A stretch of 64,000 nt of DNA, taken from an uncultured Lachnospiraceae bacterium. Lineage in GTDB: Bacteria; Bacillota; Clostridia; Lachnospirales; Lachnospiraceae. Made by a program: the position numbers and the translations under genes. The notes under the pieces were generated by a model that was not told where the DNA came from, did not search any database, and saw only the letters and a list, made by a program, of their open reading frames with translations. Positions 18,193 through 26,131 of the stretch are shown one piece after another. Position 1 is the stretch's first letter, and each line of letters opens with the position of its first letter. The stretch covers positions 24,956 to 88,955 of the forward strand of contig CAJTOV010000003.1 of the NCBI GenBank assembly GCA_910577765.1. The letters are read 5' to 3'.

Positions 18193-19305
18193 ATGAGAAA
18201 AAGATTTGCAGCAGCAATGGCAGCAGTGATGACCCTTAGCCTTTGCGCATGCGGCGGCGGCCAGAAGGCCCCGGAGCCTGCGGCAGCCCCGGCAGCGGAG
18301 CAGACCACAGAGGCCCCGGCAGCCGGAACCACCCAGGCCCAGGAGGAAAAGAAAGAAGAAGCTCCAGGCGGGGACGGCTATGTGGTGGCCCTCTGCAACT
18401 ATTCCATCGGCAACTCCTGGAGAGCCCAGATGGAGCAGGAGTTCATGGCTGAGGCGGAGAAGCTGAAAGCAGAAGGCGTGGTAAGGGAATACTACATTAC
18501 CAACTCCAACGACGATATCAACAAGCAGATCAGCGACATGCAGGACCTGATCACCAAGAAGGTGGATGCCATTGTTATCACCGCGGCCTCCCCCACAGCC
18601 CTGGCCCCCATTGTGGAAGAAGCCACGGAAGAGGGGATAAAGGTGGTCTCCTTTGACAATGTTGTGGATACTGACGAGCAGGTAGCCACCGTGGGAATCG
18701 ACGAGAAGGAATTCGGACGCATCGGTGCAGAGTGGCTGGTGGAGAAGCTGGACGGAAAAGGCAAGATTGTGGTGCTGAACGGCATTGCCGGTACGGCCAC
18801 CGATGCCCTGCGGTGGGGCGGCGCAGAGGAAGTGTTTAACCAGTACCCGGATATTGAGATCCTGGGCTCTGCCAATGCCTCCTGGGACTATGCCCAGGGC
18901 AAGGCAGCCATGGAATCCATGCTGTCCGCCTACCCGGAGATTGACGGTGTATGGTCCCAGGGCGGCGCCATGACCCAGGGAGCCATCGATGCCTTCCTTG
19001 CCGCAGGCCGGGATCTGGTTCCCATGACCAGCGAAGGCAACAACGGCGCCATCCGTTCCTGGATTGAAAACAAGGACAACGGGCTGTCCTGCATTGCCCC
19101 CTCCAACCCTACCTACACCAGCGCGGAGGCCCTGCGGGTAGCCATCCGGGCCCTGGGCGGGGAAGAGGTACCGGCCAACGTGGTCATGGATATGGAGACG
19201 GTTACCGAAGACAATGTGGACCAGTATTACCGGGAAGACATGCCGGACAGCTACTGGGTGCTGACCGAGCTGGACGAGGATACCCTTAAGAAGCTGTACC
19301 AGTAG
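18193..19305 (+). CDS. ABC transporter substrate-binding lipoprotein, sugar (CUT2) type
   Basis: Extracellular binding protein of the ribose/galactose type, 370 residues. The lipoprotein signal MRKRFAAAMAAVMTLSLCAC ends in a lipobox (Cys about 18-20). A 40-residue Ala/Glu/Pro-rich spacer follows, then the type 1 periplasmic-binding fold: VALCNYSIGNSWRAQMEQEF, DLITKKVDAIVITAASPTALAPIVEEA, VSFDN, and NGIAGTATDALRW. SD AAGGAGG precedes the ATG. The ATPase and permease genes follow. The binding domain resembles that of the membrane-anchored sensor at 15212-16351, consistent with both recognising the same ligand. Confidence 0.92.
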   Translation: MRKRFAAAMAAVMTLSLCACGGGQKAPEPAAAPAAEQTTEAPAAGTTQAQEEKKEEAPGGDGYVVALCNYSIGNSWRAQMEQEFMAEAEKLKAEGVVREYYITNSNDDINKQISDMQDLITKKVDAIVITAASPTALAPIVEEATEEGIKVVSFDNVVDTDEQVATVGIDEKEFGRIGAEWLVEKLDGKGKIVVLNGIAGTATDALRWGGAEEVFNQYPDIEILGSANASWDYAQGKAAMESMLSAYPEIDGVWSQGGAMTQGAIDAFLAAGRDLVPMTSEGNNGAIRSWIENKDNGLSCIAPSNPTYTSAEALRVAIRALGGEEVPANVVMDMETVTEDNVDQYYREDMPDSYWVLTELDEDTLKKLYQ

Positions 19306-19313
19306 TGAGAATA

Positions 19314-19342
19314 GGGGGAAGCTGTCCCAGAGGCAGCCCCCC
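19314..19342 (+). terminator. Weak stem-loop between binding-protein and ATPase genes
   Basis: GGGGG-aa-GCTG pairs with CAGCCCCCC around a 9-base loop. This position is typical for a partial terminator or mRNA-stabilising hairpin that keeps binding-protein levels above those of the ATPase. Confidence 0.45.
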
Positions 19343-19365
19343 TTCCTTTATAACGGAGGCGAACC

Positions 19366-21015
19366 GTGGCAGAAGAAATTTTAAAAATGGTCAACATAAC
19401 CAAACGTTTTGCCGGGACCACGGCCCTGGACCGGGTACAGTTTTCCTGCAGCAAAGGGGAAATCCATGTGCTGGCCGGGGAAAACGGCGCCGGCAAAAGC
19501 ACCATCTTAAAGATGCTGGCAGGCATTCACCAGCCGGATGAAGGGGAGATCTTCTTTCACGGCCAGAAGGTGAAGATTCCCAATCCCCAGCAGGCCCGGA
19601 AACTGGGAATCGCCATGGTCTTCCAGGAGCTGACCCTGGTAGGGGAAATGACGGTGTGGGAGAATATCTACCTGAACCAGGAGCCGGTTACCGGGTTCCT
19701 GTCCGGCCGCCGGACCACCCGGAAACATGCCGGCTCCGGTCAGGCACCGGATGCCGGCCGGATGTGCCGGGAGGGTGGGGTGTCCGGCTGGGCCCGGTGT
19801 CTGGGCCGTGTGGACAAAAAGGAGATCCGCCGCCGCATCCAGGAGGCCATGGACCGGTACGGCATCCACATTGACCCGGATGCCCTGGTTAAGAACCTGC
19901 CGGTGGCAGAGCAGCAGATGGCCGAAATATTAAAGATTCTGGTCCGGGACCCGGAACTGATTATTCTGGATGAGCCTACCTCGGCCCTGGCCAGGAAGGA
20001 GGTCCGGCAGTTATACCGGATTATCCGCAATCTGGTGGCAGACGGCAAGACCATCATATTCATCTCCCACCGGATGGAGGAGGTGTTCCAGCTTGGGGAC
20101 CGGATCACCGTATTCAAGGACGGCCGTTACATAGGCACCCGGAACATGGACCAGATCAGCGAGGACGACCTGATCCGCATGATGGTAGGCCGTTCCCTGG
20201 AGAATATTTTCCCGCCGGCCCAGTGCCCGGTGGATGACAGTCAGGTGATTTTTGAGGTGAACAACCTGACGGAACCAGGCAGCAGGACCCAGGGAGGCAC
20301 CCGGCTGGATCATGTAAGCTTCCGGGTCTACAAGGGGGAGATCCTGGGAGTGGCGGGACTCCAGGGACAGGGCCAGACGGAACTGCTCAATGCCATCAGC
20401 GGCCTCCATCCCCTGGCAGAGGGGGAGATTCTGGTAGGCGGCCGGCCGGTAAAGGTGAAAAATGCGGCCCAGGCCATTGCCGGCGGTATTGCCCTGGTGC
20501 CCTCGGACCGGAAGAACCAGGGACTTATGCTGGAGCTGTCCTGCCGTCACAACCTGGCTGTGGCCAGCATGAAGAAGCGGATGAAGGGCTGTTTCATTGA
20601 CCGGAAGGCAGAAGAAGCCTTTGGCCGGTCCATGAAGGAACGGCTTTCCATTAAGATGGGGGGACTGGAGCTTCCGGTGTCCAGCCTGTCCGGCGGCAAC
20701 CAGCAGAAGGTGGTTCTGGGCAAGGAGCTGGCCACAGAGCCCAGGGTCATTCTCTTTGACGAGCCTACCAGGGGCATAGACGTGGAGGCCAAACGGGAAT
20801 TCTACCAGATCATGCGGGACCTGGCGGCCCAGGGCGTGGCCGTAATCATGAATTCCAGCGATATGATGGAGGTGATGGGCATGAGCAGCCGGGTGCTGGT
20901 CATGTATGAGGGCCGGATCTCCGGTATCCTTGGAAAGGAAGAGCTTAGTGAGGAACGGATCATGCAGCTTGGCATGGGCATGGACAGAAGCGAAAAAGGA
21001 GGTGCGGCAGGGTGA
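19366..21015 (+). CDS. Sugar ABC transporter ATP-binding protein (RbsA/MglA type), with an insertion
   Basis: Double-domain ATPase of the CUT2 importer class, 549 residues. First cassette: Walker A GENGAGKS, Walker B LIILDEPTSAL. Second cassette: signature LSGGNQQK and Walker B ILFDEPTRGIDV; its Walker A is degenerate (GLQGQGQTE), as is normal for RbsA. GTG start with SD GGAGG. Residues about 108-150 contain an extra Arg/Gly-rich stretch (from VTGFLSGRR to WARCLGR) not seen in typical RbsA, encoded by DNA dense in CCGG. It lies between NIYLNQEP and VDKKEIRRRI, outside the nucleotide-binding motifs. The stop overlaps the permease start. Confidence 0.93.
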   Translation: MAEEILKMVNITKRFAGTTALDRVQFSCSKGEIHVLAGENGAGKSTILKMLAGIHQPDEGEIFFHGQKVKIPNPQQARKLGIAMVFQELTLVGEMTVWENIYLNQEPVTGFLSGRRTTRKHAGSGQAPDAGRMCREGGVSGWARCLGRVDKKEIRRRIQEAMDRYGIHIDPDALVKNLPVAEQQMAEILKILVRDPELIILDEPTSALARKEVRQLYRIIRNLVADGKTIIFISHRMEEVFQLGDRITVFKDGRYIGTRNMDQISEDDLIRMMVGRSLENIFPPAQCPVDDSQVIFEVNNLTEPGSRTQGGTRLDHVSFRVYKGEILGVAGLQGQGQTELLNAISGLHPLAEGEILVGGRPVKVKNAAQAIAGGIALVPSDRKNQGLMLELSCRHNLAVASMKKRMKGCFIDRKAEEAFGRSMKERLSIKMGGLELPVSSLSGGNQQKVVLGKELATEPRVILFDEPTRGIDVEAKREFYQIMRDLAAQGVAVIMNSSDMMEVMGMSSRVLVMYEGRISGILGKEELSEERIMQLGMGMDRSEKGGAAG

Positions 21016-21998
21016 AACAGCCACGGAACAGGCATTTCTGGAACCGAAACGGGCGTACAGTGACCATCTATGTGTTTCTTGGGGCCCTGATGATCTTTGT
21101 AAGTGTGTTTAACCAGGACTTTTTTACCCTGGGCAATTTTAAGAATCTTCTCCGGTCCTCCTTTCCCCTGCTGATGGCGGCCCTGGGACAGACCCTGGTG
21201 ATTCTCACCGGGGGCATTGACCTGTCCCTGGGAGGGATCGTGGCCCTGTGCAATGTGGTCTGTGTCCTGTTTATGAATCCGGATTCGGCCCTGGGCTTTG
21301 TTCCGGCCCTGGCAGCGGCGGCAGTGGTGGGCCTGGCCTGCGGAGCCTTCAACGGGGCCCTGGTAACCAGAGGGCGTCTGGCTCCCATTATTGTGACCAT
21401 TGCCACCACAGCCATATTTGACGGCCTGGCCCTTTTGCTGATGCCAAAGCCGGGAGGAAGTGTCCACCGGGCTTTTGCGAAATTTCTCACCAGGGGGCTG
21501 TCAGGGGCATTTCCCTTTCTGCTGTTTGCAGGGATACTGGTTCTGGTGCGCCGTCTGGCCGGCAGTACCCCTTACGGCAAGGCGCTGCGGGCCATCGGCG
21601 GCAGTGACCATGCGGCCTACTCCACCGGCATCCGGGTGGACCGGGTCAAGTTCTGGGCCTACTGTCTGGCCGGAGGGCTGTGTGCCGTGGCAGGAATCTT
21701 TTTAAGCGCCCAGATGAATTCGGCGGATGCCACCATTGGCAAAAATTATGCCATGAATGCCATCACCGCCACCGTGGTAGGCGGCACGGCCATGACCGGG
21801 GCAGTGGGAGATCCCCTGGGCACCATTGCCGGGGTATTTATCATCTCCATTATCAACAACATGCTGAATCTGTTTGGCGTTTCCTCCTTTTACCAGTTTG
21901 TATGCCAGGGACTGATTCTGATTGGGGCGCTGTCCCTAAGCGCACTGGGTCAAATGCCCATGCAGACGCGGCACCTGGCTCGTTGCCCGCGGAAATAA
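21012..21998 (+). CDS. Sugar ABC transporter permease (RbsC type)
   Basis: CUT2-family inner membrane permease, 328 residues with about eight to ten hydrophobic helices. Family stretches: LGQTLVILTGGIDLSLGGIVAL, APIIVTIATTAIFDGLALLL, YGKALRAIGGSDHAAYSTGI and the C-terminal GGTAMTGAVGDPLGTIAGVFIIS. GTG start overlapping the ATPase stop by 4 bp (GTGA). It probably forms a heterodimer with the second permease. Confidence 0.93.
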   Translation: MKQPRNRHFWNRNGRTVTIYVFLGALMIFVSVFNQDFFTLGNFKNLLRSSFPLLMAALGQTLVILTGGIDLSLGGIVALCNVVCVLFMNPDSALGFVPALAAAAVVGLACGAFNGALVTRGRLAPIIVTIATTAIFDGLALLLMPKPGGSVHRAFAKFLTRGLSGAFPFLLFAGILVLVRRLAGSTPYGKALRAIGGSDHAAYSTGIRVDRVKFWAYCLAGGLCAVAGIFLSAQMNSADATIGKNYAMNAITATVVGGTAMTGAVGDPLGTIAGVFIISIINNMLNLFGVSSFYQFVCQGLILIGALSLSALGQMPMQTRHLARCPRK

Positions 21999-22038
21999 AA
22001 GGCATTGAGGAAGTTACAGAAAGGAACGGTGGAAGAAC

Positions 22039-23019
22039 GTGGGAGACATAAAAAACAGACAGACTTTGAAACTTGATTTGATCCGGAAATATTCCGGCAG
22101 TTCCCAGGTAATGGTCTATGTGATCCTGGCCGTGATTCTGCTGGCAGCCCAGATGCTGTCCCCGGGGTATCTAAAGCCCACCCACATGGCGGGGATTTTG
22201 CGGCTGGCGTCCTTTATGGGAATTGCGGCCATCGGGCAGAATCTGACCATTCTCACCGGGGGGATTGACCTGTCCATTGCCAATACCATTACCTTTGCCA
22301 ATGTGATCGGAGCCCAGATCATGATGGGCCAGGATGCCAGGATTGCCACGGCTTTGGCAGCAGTGCTTGTCATGGGCATGGCGGTGGGGTTCATCAACGG
22401 GTCCGGGATACACTGGCTGGGGATTCCCCCCTTTATCATGACCCTGGGGGTGGGAACCGTGATCCAGGGCCTGTTCCTGATCTACACCAAAGGCGCCCCC
22501 AAGGGCAACGCGGCCCCCATGCTGCGGGCCGTCTGCGGCCAGAGTTTCCTGGGGATCGTGTCCGGGATTGTGGTGATCTGGGCCATTCTGGCTGTGGTGA
22601 CCATGGTGGTCCTTAAATGCACCCCTTACGGGCGGAAGATTTATTCCGTGGGTATCAATGAGCAGGCTGCCCGGTTCTCCGGAATCCGCACCGGGCGGGT
22701 GACTTTTTCCGTGTATCTTCTGTCCGCGGTGATCGCGGCCATGGCCGGCTTCTTTCTGGTGGGGTACACAGGCACCAGCTTCCTGGATGTGGGCACCAGC
22801 TACAATACCAAGACCATTGCGGCGGTGATCATCGGCGGCACGGCCATTACCGGAGGAAAAGGCGGCTATGCAGGGACCATTGCAGGAGCGGTGATTATGA
22901 CCGTGCTGGATGATTTCCTGACCATTGTCAATATACCCGAGGCCGGGCGGCAGATCATGCAGGGGGTGATTATCCTGGCGCTGGTGCTGGTGTACAGCCG
23001 GGAGAAGGGGAAATGGTAA
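22039..23019 (+). CDS. Sugar ABC transporter permease (RbsC type), second subunit
   Basis: Second CUT2 permease, 326 residues, paralogous to the one just upstream: IGQNLTILTGGIDLSIANTITF, GIPPFIMTLGVGTVIQGLFLIYT, YSVGINEQAARFSGI and GGTAITGGKGGYAGTIAGAVIM. GTG start, with only a GGTGGAAG-like SD. Having two different permease genes rather than one implies a heterodimeric channel. Confidence 0.92.
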   Translation: MGDIKNRQTLKLDLIRKYSGSSQVMVYVILAVILLAAQMLSPGYLKPTHMAGILRLASFMGIAAIGQNLTILTGGIDLSIANTITFANVIGAQIMMGQDARIATALAAVLVMGMAVGFINGSGIHWLGIPPFIMTLGVGTVIQGLFLIYTKGAPKGNAAPMLRAVCGQSFLGIVSGIVVIWAILAVVTMVVLKCTPYGRKIYSVGINEQAARFSGIRTGRVTFSVYLLSAVIAAMAGFFLVGYTGTSFLDVGTSYNTKTIAAVIIGGTAITGGKGGYAGTIAGAVIMTVLDDFLTIVNIPEAGRQIMQGVIILALVLVYSREKGKW

Positions 23020-23049
23020 GTACATTGCAGGAGAGAGGAGGTATCATCT

Positions 23050-24336
23050 GTGCTGAAACATGTCAGGGAATTCAGCGCCTGGTCAGATTCCGGGGAGCTG
23101 GCCTGGGACCAGGTGGAGACGGTGCTGGAAGGGATGCTGGGAGAGCTGGCGGCAAGGGTGCCGGAGGCAGGGCGGGTTCTGCTGGTGCCGCCGGACATTA
23201 CCCGGTGTTATTCCGGCGGCGGAAGGATTGCCGCGTATCTGTATCACCGTCTGAAGGAAAAGGCCCAGGTGCGGATCATGCCGGCAGTGGGCACCCACCG
23301 GGCCATGAGCCGGAAGGAGCAGGAAGGGTTTCTGGGAGCGGATATCCCGGAGGAGGTATTTCTGTATCATGACTGGACAAAGGACACAGTAAAAATCGGC
23401 ACAGTACCGGGAAGCTTCTGTAAGCAGGTGTCCGGCGGCAGGTACTGTGAGGATATGGACGTGGAAGTGAACCGCCTGGTGGTGGACGGCAGCTTTGACC
23501 TGGTGATCTCCATTGGCCAGGTGGTGCCCCATGAGGTCATCGGCATGTCCAACTACACCAAGAATCTGCTGGTGGGGCTGGGAGGAAGGCCCATGATCAA
23601 CGGAACCCACCTTCTGGGGGCCCTGTGCAACCTGGAGGAGATTATGGGAAATGTGGATTCCCCGGTCCGGGCGGTATTTGACTACGGGGAGGAGCATTTT
23701 CTGGACCTTGTGCCCCTGGTCTATATTCTGACTGTGGCGTCGGAGGTCCAGGGAAGGACAGCCATGGAAGGGATCTTTGCCGGGGCTTCCCGGGAGGTTT
23801 ACCGGCAGGCGGCTGCCCTGGCAGCCAGACGGTGTATCGTCCATACCGGACGCCGGGCAAAGAAGGTGGTGGCCTATCTGGAGCCGGAGGAATTTTCCAC
23901 CATGTGGGTGGGCAACAAGGCTGTGTACCGGACCCGGATGATGATTGAGGACGGCGGGGAGCTTCTGGTGATTGCACCGGGAATCCGGGCTTTTGGGGAG
24001 AACGGGGAGGTGGACGGACTGATCCGCCGGTATGGATACCATGGGACGCCTTACACCATGGAACTGGTGGAGCAGGGGGCATTTGCAGGCTCCGGCATGG
24101 TGCCGGCCCATATGATCCACAGCTCCTCCGAGGGACGGTTTTCCATCACCTATGCCCTGGACCCGGAAAAGCTGTCCCGGGCGGAGGTGTGTCAGGCAGG
24201 CTACGGGTATATGGATGTGGAGGAAGCCCTGAAGCGCTACCCGGTGACTTCTATGGAGGACGGATGGCAGGTCATGGAAGACGGGGAAGAGATCTATGTG
24301 GTCAAGGCCCCGGCCCTGGGGTTGTGGAAGGTATGA
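23050..24336 (+). CDS. LarA-family nickel-pincer-dependent racemase/epimerase
   Basis: Homologue of lactate racemase LarA (DUF2088), 428 residues, normal length. Visible motifs: LLVPPDITRCYSGG (LarA DxTR region), AVGTHRAMS (GxHR), and PHEVIGMSNYTKNLLVGLGG, whose His and Lys probably match the catalytic His and the Lys that binds the nickel-pincer cofactor. LarA relatives interconvert 2-hydroxy acids (lactate, malate, gluconate and others). No larB, larC or larE cofactor genes lie in the window, so the cofactor must be made elsewhere. GTG start with SD GAGAGGAGG. As last gene of the importer operon it probably epimerises the imported or hydrolysed acid. Confidence 0.87.
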   Translation: MLKHVREFSAWSDSGELAWDQVETVLEGMLGELAARVPEAGRVLLVPPDITRCYSGGGRIAAYLYHRLKEKAQVRIMPAVGTHRAMSRKEQEGFLGADIPEEVFLYHDWTKDTVKIGTVPGSFCKQVSGGRYCEDMDVEVNRLVVDGSFDLVISIGQVVPHEVIGMSNYTKNLLVGLGGRPMINGTHLLGALCNLEEIMGNVDSPVRAVFDYGEEHFLDLVPLVYILTVASEVQGRTAMEGIFAGASREVYRQAAALAARRCIVHTGRRAKKVVAYLEPEEFSTMWVGNKAVYRTRMMIEDGGELLVIAPGIRAFGENGEVDGLIRRYGYHGTPYTMELVEQGAFAGSGMVPAHMIHSSSEGRFSITYALDPEKLSRAEVCQAGYGYMDVEEALKRYPVTSMEDGWQVMEDGEEIYVVKAPALGLWKV

Positions 24337-24346
24337 GGGGGCTGCC

Positions 24347-24379
24347 CTGTGACAGTTCAGATAACCCTTGAACTGTTAC
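24347..24379. repeat. 33-bp mini-element: paired repeat-family ends with 6-bp flanking duplication
   Basis: GTGACAGTTCA (24349-24359) and TGAACTGTTAC (24369-24379) form a near-perfect 11-bp hairpin with a 9-base loop. These are the same ends as the 150-bp elements. GCTGCC occurs at 24341-24346 and again at 24380-24385, directly flanking the element plus two bases (CT) on the GTGAC side. The copy at 52344 shows the same geometry. The hairpin lies between converging genes (larA-like and MATE) and may also terminate transcription. Confidence 0.7.
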
Positions 24380-24386
24380 GCTGCCT

Positions 24387-25733
24387 TTACGATCCCCCCG
24401 CAGTCAGCTTTTCCTTATTCCTGCGGTAACACAGAAATCCCGCCAGGTCCGCCAGCCCCCAGCCAATGGGAATGGACCACCAGATGCCGGTGACGCCGAT
24501 CCCCGGCACTGCCGAGAGGGTGTAGGACAGCGCCACACGGGTGCCCAGGGAAATCACGGTCAATACCACCGAAATGGCCGGTTTCCCCACGGCCCGGTAA
24601 AGGCCGTAGAACAGAAACAGGCACCCGATTCCAAAGTAGAAGGGGCCTACCGTATGGAGATAGCGGATTCCCTCAGCCACAATGGCGGTCTCTCCCGGAT
24701 CGATGAAAATCAGAATCAGGGGTCTGGCCAGGAACCAGAGCACCAGGGAAACCAGGGCACAGTAGCTGACCACGGTACCTACGGCGCAGCAAAATCCCTG
24801 TCTGACCCGGTTTGTCTGCTTTGCTCCCATGTTCTGGGCAATAAAGGTGGAAAATGCATTTCCGTACTCCTGCACCGGCATGTAGGCGAAGGCGTCGATC
24901 TTGACCCCTGCGGCAAAGGCGGCCATAACCGCTGTCCCGAAGCTGTTGACCAGCCCCTGGACCATGAGGATGCCCAGATTCATGACAGACTGCTGCATGC
25001 AGGTCAGAAGGGAATAGCTGGTGATCTCTTCCAGGCTGGATCTGCGGATCTGAAAATGCCGGAAGGTCCGCCGGATATTGGGATCTTTCACAAAGGTGTA
25101 GATGCCGATGCCCAGGCCTGACAGGTACTGGGCAATAATGGTGGCTGCCGCAGCCCCGGCGGTTCCCAGGGGCCAGACTGCCACCAGCAGGATGTCCAGC
25201 ACAATATTCACCACCGTGGCCACTCCCAGAAATACCAGGGGAACCACCGAATTGCCCAGGGCCTTTAAATAGGAGCCGAAGAAATTGTAAAGGGCAATGG
25301 CCGGTATCCCCCAGAATACCAGCAGAAGATAGTCCCTGGTAATATCCACGATTTCCGAAGGAATGTTCATCCACCGGATAATCGGGTCCACCAGCACCAG
25401 GGAGCCGGCAGTCAGAGCCGCCGCAATGACAAAGGCCAGCAGAAAGGCCGAGCAGATTCCACGCTCCAGCCGTTCTTCATCCTGGCCTCCGAAGCAGAGG
25501 GAGAATACCACCCCGCTGCCCATACACAGTCCCAGCAGAATCGAAGTCAAAAAGGTCATCAGGGCAAAGGCCGATCCCACAGCCGCCAGGGCCCCGGGAC
25601 CGATATAGCGGCCTACCACCCAGGTATCCACAATATTGTAACACTGCTGAAGCAGGTTCCCCAGAATCATGGGCAATGCAAACATGCACATGGTGGAAAA
25701 GACCGGGCCTGCGGTCAGGGGTTTTCGTTCCAT
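24387..25733 (-). CDS. MATE family efflux transporter
   Basis: Multidrug/toxin extrusion family protein (MatE x2), 448 residues with twelve predicted membrane helices. N-terminal FALPMILGNLLQQCYNIVDTWVVGRYIG is the family signature; the second half carries the matching VNSFGTAVMAAFAAGVKID and QNMGAKQTNRVRQG. SD CGGAGG lies 10 bases before the ATG. Monocistronic, on the opposite strand to the neighbouring operons. Substrate unknown. Confidence 0.93.
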   Translation of the reverse strand: MERKPLTAGPVFSTMCMFALPMILGNLLQQCYNIVDTWVVGRYIGPGALAAVGSAFALMTFLTSILLGLCMGSGVVFSLCFGGQDEERLERGICSAFLLAFVIAAALTAGSLVLVDPIIRWMNIPSEIVDITRDYLLLVFWGIPAIALYNFFGSYLKALGNSVVPLVFLGVATVVNIVLDILLVAVWPLGTAGAAAATIIAQYLSGLGIGIYTFVKDPNIRRTFRHFQIRRSSLEEITSYSLLTCMQQSVMNLGILMVQGLVNSFGTAVMAAFAAGVKIDAFAYMPVQEYGNAFSTFIAQNMGAKQTNRVRQGFCCAVGTVVSYCALVSLVLWFLARPLILIFIDPGETAIVAEGIRYLHTVGPFYFGIGCLFLFYGLYRAVGKPAISVVLTVISLGTRVALSYTLSAVPGIGVTGIWWSIPIGWGLADLAGFLCYRRNKEKLTAGGS

Positions 25734-25787
25734 CTATCTAATCCTCCGAATATTCTGATTATCATTTGGCATTTTGAAACATATTCC

Positions 25788-25816
25788 AGTATAGCATGGG
25801 CAGTGGGGGGAGTAAA
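25788..25816 (-). promoter_or_regulatory. Promoter of the MATE gene
   Basis: On the minus strand TTTACT (complement of 25811-25816), 17-bp spacer, TATACT (complement of 25788-25793), 55 bp upstream of the start codon. The lysR promoter at 52288-52316 has identical hexamers and spacing. Confidence 0.55.
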
Positions 25817-25878
25817 GCAGAAAATGGGCTTTGGCATAATGAACAAAAAAGCAGTATGGAATCTGTCAATTTTATATA

Positions 25879-25907
25879 TTGAAAACCTTGGATATTTGTT
25901 GTATACT
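25879..25907 (+). promoter_or_regulatory. Distal forward promoter upstream of the LacI-regulated operon
   Basis: TTGAAA, 17-bp spacer, TATACT. A transcript from here would have a leader of about 215 bases running through both operators to the amidohydrolase start. The leader could encode a 14-codon peptide (25945-25989) behind AGAAGGGGGA, which I regard as possible only. Confidence 0.5.
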
Positions 25908-26008
25908 TCATAAAAAGGCAATAATAGATAAAACAGAAGGGGGAATGCGGGGGAAAAGGAAAAAAATGACAGAACCAGCAGCTATGTAGAACGTTTTGCG
26001 AGCGCAAC

Positions 26009-26020
26009 GAAACCGGTTGC
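26009..26020. promoter_or_regulatory. Upstream LacI-family operator
   Basis: GAAACCGGTTGC, a near-palindrome with the central CG typical of LacI/GalR operators. Its centre is 95 bp from that of the downstream operator, close to nine helical turns. The inverted repeat TTGCG-AG-CGCAA (25996-26007) adjoins it. Confidence 0.6.
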
Positions 26021-26091
26021 TTAAAAATATGGAAATTTGTGAGAATGACTACAAATTATTGCCAAATATTAGCTGTTTAAGCTGATTTTTT

Positions 26092-26115
26092 TATAATATT
26101 CAAGCAACCGATTGC
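26092..26115 (+). promoter_or_regulatory. Proximal -10 and start-site LacI-family operator
   Basis: TATAAT at 26092-26097 with only a weak -35 (TTAGCT, 17-bp spacing). The operator GCAACCGATTGC (26104-26115) covers the expected start site, so a bound repressor would block initiation. The LacI-family gene at the end of this gene cluster is the likely regulator. Confidence 0.65.
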
Positions 26116-26131
26116 GTAAAGAGAGGAAGCT

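Noticed and set aside
26001..26024. A CcpA cre site upstream of the 26-kb operon
   Set aside because: The sequence lacks the cre outer bases (TG...CA) and fits the GCAAnCGnTTGC pattern of the second operator better.
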